Shown: positions 6,418-10,928 of the stretch, piece after piece | How the letters are laid out: the number at the start of each line of letters is the position of its first letter | How positions within the stretch are numbered: position 1 is the stretch's first letter | Assembly: GCA_009924765.1 (NCBI GenBank) | Contig: RFQW01000025.1 | Location: 1-10,928 of the forward strand | Direction of reading: 5' to 3' | Source of the DNA: Planctomycetota bacterium | GTDB lineage: Bacteria; Planctomycetota; Phycisphaerae; Phycisphaerales; SM1A02 | DNA length: 10,928 nt | The notes under the pieces: generated by a model | What the model saw: only the letters and a program-made list of their open reading frames with translations | The model's database searches: none | Told to the model about the DNA's origin: nothing | Program-made: the position numbers and the translations under genes

Positions 6418-7530
6418 TCAGCCCTGACCGGTCGGCATGATCACGTAGGTGAATTCCTGGCCCACGCGGAACACGCCCGGCTTGTTCGGGGCCTTCATCT
6501 CCAGCGTGATCTCGGGGCTGTCGACCAGGCGCAGCGCCTCGGTGACGTAGCCCGGATTGAACACGATCTCGATGGGCTGGCCCTGGTAGCCGGACAGCGG
6601 CATGCTGATCTCGGCCTCGCCCACGTCGGGTGAGCTGCCGCTGATCTTCAGTTCGGTGGCGGTGAAGCCAAGCTTCACGCCCTTGGACTGCTCGGTGGTC
6701 AGGATGCCCGCGCGGCGCACGCTGGCCAGCAGCTGCTGCACATCGCAGGTCACCTTGCGGTCGTGTTCCTTGGGGATCACGTCCTCGAATGGCGGGAAGG
6801 TGCCCTCGATCAGGTTGGTCATCAGGCGCGCGGCCTCGGGGCCTTCGCCCACCGTGAAGATCAGTCGGCCTTCCACGCGCGACACCTGCACCGCGTCATC
6901 GGGCTGCGAAGCGAGGCGATTGAGCAGGTTCATGGCCTTGGTGGGCACGATCGCGATGGTGTCGCCCTCGTTGGCGGTGGAGCAGTCGCCCTTGGTCACC
7001 ACCAGGCGACGACCATCGGTGGCCACCAGGCGCAGGCGCTTGCCCTTGCGCTCCATGTACACGCCGCCCATGGCGAAGCGCGTGTTCTCGGTGGCCGCGG
7101 CGAACACGCTGCGCACAACCAGGCGACGCAGGGTGTCGGCAGGCACCACGAAGTCGGGCTTCACCGCCGCGTCCTTGTTGGAAGGGAATTCCTTCGGGTC
7201 GAAGCCCAGGATGCTGAACTTCATCCGATCGGCCTTGATGGTGAGGGCGTGCTTCGAAACCTCGAAGCTGATCGTGGCGCCTTCGCACTCGTTCACCACC
7301 TCGGCGAGCTTCTTGGCGGGCACCAGCGCCTCGCCGGCTTCCTTCACCTCGACCGCGGCCACGGGCACCTCCACCGCGATGTCCTTGTCGGCGGCCTGCA
7401 GGGTGAGGCGGCCGTCCTTGGCGGTGAGCTTGATGCACGAGAGGGCGGGCACGGCGGCGCGCGTGGCCACCACCTGCTGGGCGAGTTGCACCGCCGCCGC
7501 AAGGACGGCCCGGTCGCAGATGAGTTTCAT
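6418..7530 (-). CDS. dnaN: DNA polymerase III beta subunit (sliding clamp)
   Basis: A complete 370-residue beta clamp, the ring that holds replicative polymerase on DNA and docks many repair proteins. The N-terminus MKLICDRAVLAAAVQLAQQVV and following PALSCIKL are family-typical; later landmarks are RMKFSILGFDPKEFP, the second-domain MGGVYMERKGKRLRLVATDGRRL, and the third-domain SSPDVGEAEISMPLSGYQGQPIEI and FNPGYVTEAL. The C-terminus YVIMPTGQG gives the usual YxIMP end, with Thr where Met is common. ATG 7530 is chosen over an in-frame start 13 codons upstream because it matches the family start; no strong Shine-Dalgarno precedes it. Length is normal (family about 365-380). No dnaA, recF or gyrB is adjacent, so this is not a classical origin-proximal dnaA-dnaN cluster within view. 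Confidence 0.97.
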   Translation of the reverse strand: MKLICDRAVLAAAVQLAQQVVATRAAVPALSCIKLTAKDGRLTLQAADKDIAVEVPVAAVEVKEAGEALVPAKKLAEVVNECEGATISFEVSKHALTIKADRMKFSILGFDPKEFPSNKDAAVKPDFVVPADTLRRLVVRSVFAAATENTRFAMGGVYMERKGKRLRLVATDGRRLVVTKGDCSTANEGDTIAIVPTKAMNLLNRLASQPDDAVQVSRVEGRLIFTVGEGPEAARLMTNLIEGTFPPFEDVIPKEHDRKVTCDVQQLLASVRRAGILTTEQSKGVKLGFTATELKISGSSPDVGEAEISMPLSGYQGQPIEIVFNPGYVTEALRLVDSPEITLEMKAPNKPGVFRVGQEFTYVIMPTGQG

Positions 7531-7586
7531 TCGGAGTGCCTGTCTGCCATGGGTTGGGGAGGGCGGCACCGTCGGCCGCGAGGGGC

Positions 7587-7592
7587 AGTGTA
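7587..7592 (-). promoter_or_regulatory. dnaN: Candidate -10 element of dnaN
   Basis: On the minus strand GTCGCTACACTGC contains TACACT, 56 bases before the dnaN ATG. Nearly the same string (GGCTACATTGC) precedes the next minus-strand gene, which strengthens the reading. A CTTTCCC stretch further upstream is the best -35 candidate, but its spacing of about 19-20 bases is long. Confidence 0.35.
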
Positions 7593-7674
7593 GCGACGGC
7601 CGGATTTTCAGGGGAAAGCGGCTGTTGGCGGTGTGCCCGTCGTGGTTTGCCCGTCTACGCTTGCCGCCACTCCC

Positions 7675-8064
7675 ATGGTGCTGCGCATCCTCCGATTCGT
7701 GAACCGCGCCTACGCCTTCGCGGCGTTCGCGATCTACCTGGCGGCCTTCGTGGTCGCATCCATCTGCGTGTTCACGTTCCCGTTGGGAGCGCTGGCGCTG
7801 GTGGTGCTGGGTGTGCTCAGCCTGGCCTTCGTGGCGCTGGGTCGCGATGTGCTGCAGGCGCTTGAACGGTGGATGTCGCGCGGCGCGTTGCGAGCGGGGC
7901 GCTGTCCGGCGTGTCGCATGGGCCCGGTCGATGGCGCGGGATCTCCGAGGGTGTGGACCTGCCGTGGTTGCGCGGCGCGCTTCGAGGCCGATGGTTCGCA
8001 GATGCAGACGGTGGCGTTCGAACGCGAGGCGGATGCCGAAGGCGACGCGTTGCGGACGGCGTGA
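7675..8064 (+). CDS. Small membrane protein with C-terminal zinc ribbon
   Basis: A 129-residue protein I cannot assign to a named family. Two hydrophobic helices (about 12-34 and 36-57) form a membrane hairpin; after a basic segment comes a probable zinc ribbon with CPAC (77-80) and CRGC (96-99). The tail is acidic. The Cys-x2-Cys pairs on the cytoplasmic-type basic side suggest a small metal-binding or protein-binding knob, not an enzyme. ATG 7675 is chosen; a GTG at 7633 is in frame but adds an unlikely stretch. No Shine-Dalgarno is present; TACGCT lies 13 bases before the ATG, implying a very short leader. It is divergent from dnaN, about 145 bases apart. Coding is well supported by domain structure, function is unknown. 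Confidence 0.7.
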   Translation: MVLRILRFVNRAYAFAAFAIYLAAFVVASICVFTFPLGALALVVLGVLSLAFVALGRDVLQALERWMSRGALRAGRCPACRMGPVDGAGSPRVWTCRGCAARFEADGSQMQTVAFEREADAEGDALRTA

Positions 8065-8091
8065 ACGCCGCGTGCTCCACGCGCGTGCCGA

Positions 8092-8685
8092 TTAATCCAC
8101 CTTGGCGTGCGCCAGCAGTTCTTCGCACTGCTTGGCCAGGCTGCCGTGTCCGGCGAATACAACCATCTCGCCGCGCGGCATGATCTCGAGCACCAGCGGG
8201 GCGCCGTCGCTGCACAGCGTGAGGCCGTGATTGCTGTCCTTGGCGGTGTGCAGCAGCGTCTTCACCAGGTCGCGAAGGGTGTGCGCGTTGGCGGGGCCGA
8301 ACACCAGCGGATCGCGCTTGTTCATCTCGATGCTGGCGCTGGTGTCCACTTCGCGCCACGCGGCATTGCCGGCCATGCCGTCGCTCACCGCGTCGAAGAT
8401 CTCGCGCCAGCGACCCACCGGAATCGCGTAGGTCTGCTGCAGGTGCATCTTGTGCACGATCGCTTCCACGAAGTTGGCCACCGCACCTCGCGGCACGCGA
8501 CGGATCGTCGCGGGCAGATCGCCCACCTCGGGGTGATCCTCGGTGGCGATGTCCATCACCACGGCGGCGTCGCCGTCGAGCTCCAGGCGCAGTTCCTTGG
8601 GGGAATCGACAACCTTCACCACACCTTGGCGTCGAAGATCGGCCCACGCTTCGTCGAGATCGATGAATTCCACTGGTTGGCTCAC
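8092..8685 (-). CDS. Conserved-looking hypothetical protein
   Basis: A 197-residue soluble protein that I do not recognise. It looks real: balanced composition, alternating hydrophobic patterns such as ELRLELDGDAAVVMDIATED (31-50), a helix-like FVEAIVHKMHLQQTYAIPVGRW (72-93), and a C-terminal helix. It has no signal peptide, membrane segment or Cys pair. The middle (about 60-150) is rich in conserved-type charged residues, including NFVEAI, EIFDAVSDGM and HTLRDLVKTLL. GTG 8685 is chosen because upstream codons read as low-quality Arg/Ala/His-rich sequence antisense to the phosphatase gene; an overlapping ATG at 8687 is out of frame and hits a stop at once. GCCCC/GGGGC forms a small hairpin just upstream (8688-8702). 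It is divergent from the phosphatase gene. Confidence 0.7.
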   Translation of the reverse strand: MSQPVEFIDLDEAWADLRRQGVVKVVDSPKELRLELDGDAAVVMDIATEDHPEVGDLPATIRRVPRGAVANFVEAIVHKMHLQQTYAIPVGRWREIFDAVSDGMAGNAAWREVDTSASIEMNKRDPLVFGPANAHTLRDLVKTLLHTAKDSNHGLTLCSDGAPLVLEIMPRGEMVVFAGHGSLAKQCEELLAHAKVD

Positions 8686-8710
8686 ATGCCCCGTTGTGGG
8701 GCAGGGGTGC

Positions 8711-8716
8711 AATGTA
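8711..8716 (-). promoter_or_regulatory. Candidate -10 element of the 8092-8685 gene
   Basis: On the minus strand GGCTACATTGC contains TACATT, 25 bases before the GTG start. CTTCCC lies 17 bases further upstream (8734-8739) and is a possible -35. The core GCTACAYTGC is shared with the dnaN upstream region, which is the main support. Confidence 0.35.
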
Positions 8717-8766
8717 GCCGCAGATCGATCCGTGGGAAGTGCTCGGCGGCAGGTAGGATCGGAGTC

Positions 8767-9243
8767 GTGCGGACGATCCTCTTCCTGTGCACGGGCAACA
8801 CCTGCCGCTCGCCGATGGCCGAGGCGATCGCCCGCCATGCGCTCGATCATGGCGAGGTGCCGGGCGTGGAGGGCAATGTGCTCGTGGTGAGCGCAGGTCT
8901 GGCCGCCGGCGATGGGGTGCCCTACAGCGAGGAGACGCTGGGCGCGCTGGAGCAGCTTGGCATCGCCTTCGACGGCACCAGCAAGCGCGCAAGCGCCGAG
9001 ATGATCCGCAAGGCCGATCGCGTGTTCTGCATGACCGAAGGCCACCTTCGTCAGGCGCATCGCCTGCTCGGCGACGACGAGCGGTCGAAGGGCCACGTGG
9101 AACTGCTCGACCCCGAGGGTGATGTGGAAGATCCCATCGGGCACGGCGAGGCCGCTTACCATAGGCTTGCAAAGCGCTTCCGCAAGTTGATTCCGCGTCG
9201 GTTGGCCGACGCGCTCGTGCAGCGCACCACCCCGAAGGCCTGA
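8767..9243 (+). CDS. Low-molecular-weight phosphatase, YwlE-like protein-arginine phosphatase candidate
   Basis: A 158-residue cytoplasmic phosphatase of the low-molecular-weight PTP fold. The P-loop is LCTGNTCRSPMAEA with nucleophile Cys8 and Arg14; the acid Asp122 sits in EDPIG, and ADRVFCMT (83-90) is the usual mid-strand. Thr12 follows Asn11 in the loop, where ordinary tyrosine phosphatases have Ile/Leu; in Bacillus YwlE the corresponding Thr is the known determinant of phospho-arginine selectivity. This makes arginine phosphatase more likely than tyrosine phosphatase, though arsenate reductase-like or tyrosine activity stays possible. GTG 8767 is the family start; AGGA lies 8 bases before it, and TAGGAT (8754-8759) could be a -10 for a leaderless transcript. 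The rpiB gene follows after 5 bases, the same order as ywlE-ywlF in Bacillus. Confidence 0.9.
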   Translation: MRTILFLCTGNTCRSPMAEAIARHALDHGEVPGVEGNVLVVSAGLAAGDGVPYSEETLGALEQLGIAFDGTSKRASAEMIRKADRVFCMTEGHLRQAHRLLGDDERSKGHVELLDPEGDVEDPIGHGEAAYHRLAKRFRKLIPRRLADALVQRTTPKA

Positions 9244-9248
9244 ACTCC

Positions 9249-9704
9249 ATGAAGGTTGCGCTGGGATCCGATCACCGAGGCAGTCAGATGGCGCAGGCGC
9301 TGCTGCATCAGCTGCGCGCCGAAGGCCATGAGGTGACCGTGATGGGCGAGTGCAGCGGCGCAAGCTGCGACTACCCGGATGTGGCGTGGGTGGTGGCCAG
9401 CGCCGTCGCGAACGGTCAGGCCGATCGCGGCATCCTGATCTGCGGAACGGGCATCGGCATGTGCATCGCCGCCAACAAGCTCAAGGGCATCCGCGCCGCG
9501 CTGGCGCAGGACGAACTCAGCGCGCAGCTGAGCCGAACCCACAACGACGCGAACGTGCTGTGCCTCAGCGCCGACCTGATCGGTCAGACGCTGGTGAAGC
9601 GCATCGTGGACGTGTGGTTCCGCACCGCCTTCGAGGGCGGCCGGCACGAGCGACGCCTGGGCAAGATCGTCAAGATCGAGAACGGGCTCGACCCCGCGAA
9701 GTGA
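9249..9704 (+). CDS. rpiB: Ribose-5-phosphate isomerase B
   Basis: A 151-residue RpiB/LacAB-family sugar-phosphate isomerase that interconverts ribose 5-phosphate and ribulose 5-phosphate in the pentose phosphate pathway. Visible landmarks are GSDHRG (6-11, with Asp8 and His9), CDYPD (40-44), the phosphate loop and catalytic Cys65 in GILICGTGIGMCIAANK, SRTHNDANVLCL (95-106) with His98, and GRHERRL (131-137). These match active RpiB enzymes and favour RpiB over LacA/LacB, although the latter cannot be fully excluded from sequence alone. The ATG lies 5 bases after the phosphatase stop, so the two are probably translationally coupled. Its 3' end is 6 bases from the convergent aminopeptidase stop with no terminator in between. 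Confidence 0.95.
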   Translation: MKVALGSDHRGSQMAQALLHQLRAEGHEVTVMGECSGASCDYPDVAWVVASAVANGQADRGILICGTGIGMCIAANKLKGIRAALAQDELSAQLSRTHNDANVLCLSADLIGQTLVKRIVDVWFRTAFEGGRHERRLGKIVKIENGLDPAK

Positions 9705-9710
9705 CGCGGA

Positions 9711-10928
9711 TCAGGCGCCCGACCAGCGGCGCGCCAGCTCCACCAGCGTGCGCACGCCCCAGCCCGTCGGACCCTTCACGAACTGATCGCTGCCGCTCTC
9801 GCTGCTGGCCACGCCGGCGATGTCGATGTGGCACCACGGCATCTTCGGCTCCACGAAGAAGCTGAGGAATGCCGCGCCCTGGATGGGGTGCGCCATGCGA
9901 CCGGGGTTCGAGTTCAGGATGTCGGCGCAGGGGCTGCGCATGTACTCGCGGTGATCGTTCCACAGCGGCAGGCGCCACACGCGCTCGCCGGTGGATTCGC
10001 TTGCCTCCTCCACGCGGCGACGCAGCGCGTCGTCCTCGCAGAAGATGCCGGCGCTGAAGTGGCCCAGCGCCACCACCACGCCGCCCGTGAGGGTGGCCAT
10101 GTCGATGATCGCGGTGGGGGCCAGCTTCTCGCAGGCGTAGCTCAGCGCGTCGGCCAGCACCAGGCGGCCTTCGGCGTCGGTGTTGGTCACCTCCACGGTG
10201 ATGCCGTTGTGCATGGTGATGATGTCGTCGGGGCGGTAGCTGTCGCCGCTCACCATGTTCTCGGCGGCGGGCAGCACGGCGGTCACGCGCATGGGCAGCT
10301 TCATGCTGGCGATGGCGTGCATGGCGCCCAGCACGTTGGTGCCGCCGCTCTTGTCGTACTTCATGCCCACCATGCCGTTGTTCACCTTCAGCGAGTAGCC
10401 GCCGGTGTCGTAGGTGATGGTCTTGCCCACCAGCACCAGATGCTCGTTGCGGCAGCTGCGGGCGAGCTTGCGCGGGCGATACTCAACGATGATCAGGCGC
10501 GGCTTCGCTTCGCTGCCCTGACCCACGTTCACCAGGCCACCCATGCCCAGGCGCTGCGCCTCGGCGAACTCGATCACCTTCACGCGCAGGCCCAGCTTCT
10601 TGGCAAGGGTGCGCGCCTCGCGTGCCATCCACTCGGGGTTGCAGATGTTGGGAGGCGTGGCGCCCAGTCGGCGCGCGTGGTTCACGCCGCCGGCGATGTG
10701 CAGGCCATCTTCCAGACCTTCGGCGAAGCCCTTGTCATCGCTGGCAAGAACCAGCTTGGCCAGCGCAGCGGGGCGCTTGCTCGCGGTGCCGTCGAAGAAG
10801 TCCACGCGCCATGCGGCCACGGCAAGACCTTCGGCGAATGCCTGACCCAGCGTGCGTGCGTCGAAGCGGCGCTTGTCCAGTCCTTCCGGCGCATGCACCG
10901 CCAGCGCGCTCACCTCGCGGCGATGCAG
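9711..10928 (-). CDS. pepA: Leucyl aminopeptidase (M17), N-terminus beyond the right edge
   Basis: A cytosolic di-metal aminopeptidase of family M17, which trims N-terminal residues from peptides. The catalytic half is complete: GKTITYDTGGYSLK, MKYDKSGGTNVLGAM and NTDAEGRLVLADAL. Counting from GTG 10913, Lys164, Asp169, Lys176, Asp187, Asp246, Glu248 and Arg250 have exactly the spacing of E. coli PepA Lys270, Asp275, Lys282, Asp293, Asp352, Glu354 and Arg356. Two substitutions stand out: GKT where GKG is usual, and DKSGG where DMxGA is common. The frame stays open to the window end (codons for Leu-His-Arg-Arg-Glu precede the GTG), and about 100 residues of the N-terminal domain are missing by comparison, so the gene starts outside. 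Convergent with rpiB. Confidence 0.95.
   Translation of the reverse strand: MHRREVSALAVHAPEGLDKRRFDARTLGQAFAEGLAVAAWRVDFFDGTASKRPAALAKLVLASDDKGFAEGLEDGLHIAGGVNHARRLGATPPNICNPEWMAREARTLAKKLGLRVKVIEFAEAQRLGMGGLVNVGQGSEAKPRLIIVEYRPRKLARSCRNEHLVLVGKTITYDTGGYSLKVNNGMVGMKYDKSGGTNVLGAMHAIASMKLPMRVTAVLPAAENMVSGDSYRPDDIITMHNGITVEVTNTDAEGRLVLADALSYACEKLAPTAIIDMATLTGGVVVALGHFSAGIFCEDDALRRRVEEASESTGERVWRLPLWNDHREYMRSPCADILNSNPGRMAHPIQGAAFLSFFVEPKMPWCHIDIAGVASSESGSDQFVKGPTGWGVRTLVELARRWSGA

Noticed and set aside
8686..9363. Extended N-terminus of the unrecognised minus-strand protein
   Set aside because: It would be wholly antisense to the phosphatase gene and reads as Arg/Ala/His-rich noise; composition changes sharply at residue SQPVEF after GTG 8685.
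1..10928. tRNA, rRNA, CRISPR array, IS element, phage gene or antitoxin pair
   Set aside because: No cloverleaf, rRNA-like segment, regularly spaced repeat, transposase/integrase motif or toxin-antitoxin signature was seen on either strand.

Overview
This is a GC-rich window (roughly two thirds G+C by eye) of ordinary bacterial chromosome, tightly packed with genes on both strands. I see no phage, IS, CRISPR, rRNA or tRNA signature. The lineage cannot be proved from this much sequence. High GC, an isolated dnaN, GTG starts, mixed Shine-Dalgarno and SD-less genes, and an exported redoxin would suit a planctomycete-like bacterium (Phycisphaerae are my best guess), held with modest confidence.

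Left third (1-4784), a stress-flavoured block. A LuxR-type regulator (minus) is divergent from a 633-residue protein (plus) that fuses an isoaspartyl-methyltransferase-like domain to an erythromycin-esterase-like domain. Converging on the fusion gene is a minus-strand pair: hsp20 followed by a DUF892/YciE-type ferritin-like gene, 3 bases apart. The esterase domain has lost both catalytic clusters and the methyltransferase domain has lost its usual substrate-side motifs, so the fusion looks like a remodelled or pseudo-enzyme. A small basic proline-rich ORF follows hsp20 divergently.

Middle (4796-6404), an exported redox pair on the plus strand: a DsbD N-terminal-domain protein without the membrane transporter, then a signal-peptide-bearing AhpC/TSA redoxin. 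A very good intrinsic terminator closes this unit and faces the 3' end of dnaN.

Right third (6418-10928), core genes: dnaN (minus, complete), a small membrane zinc-ribbon protein (plus), an unrecognised 197-residue protein (minus), a low-molecular-weight phosphatase with the arginine-phosphatase signature followed 5 bases later by rpiB (plus), and a leucyl aminopeptidase (minus) whose N-terminus lies beyond the right edge.

I do not see an obviously new multi-gene system. The best leads are the fused double pseudo-enzyme next to its own regulator and the hsp20/DUF892 pair, a possible leaderless-promoter pattern (TANNNT 7-8 bases before SD-less starts), and a YwlE-like phosphatase/rpiB pair.
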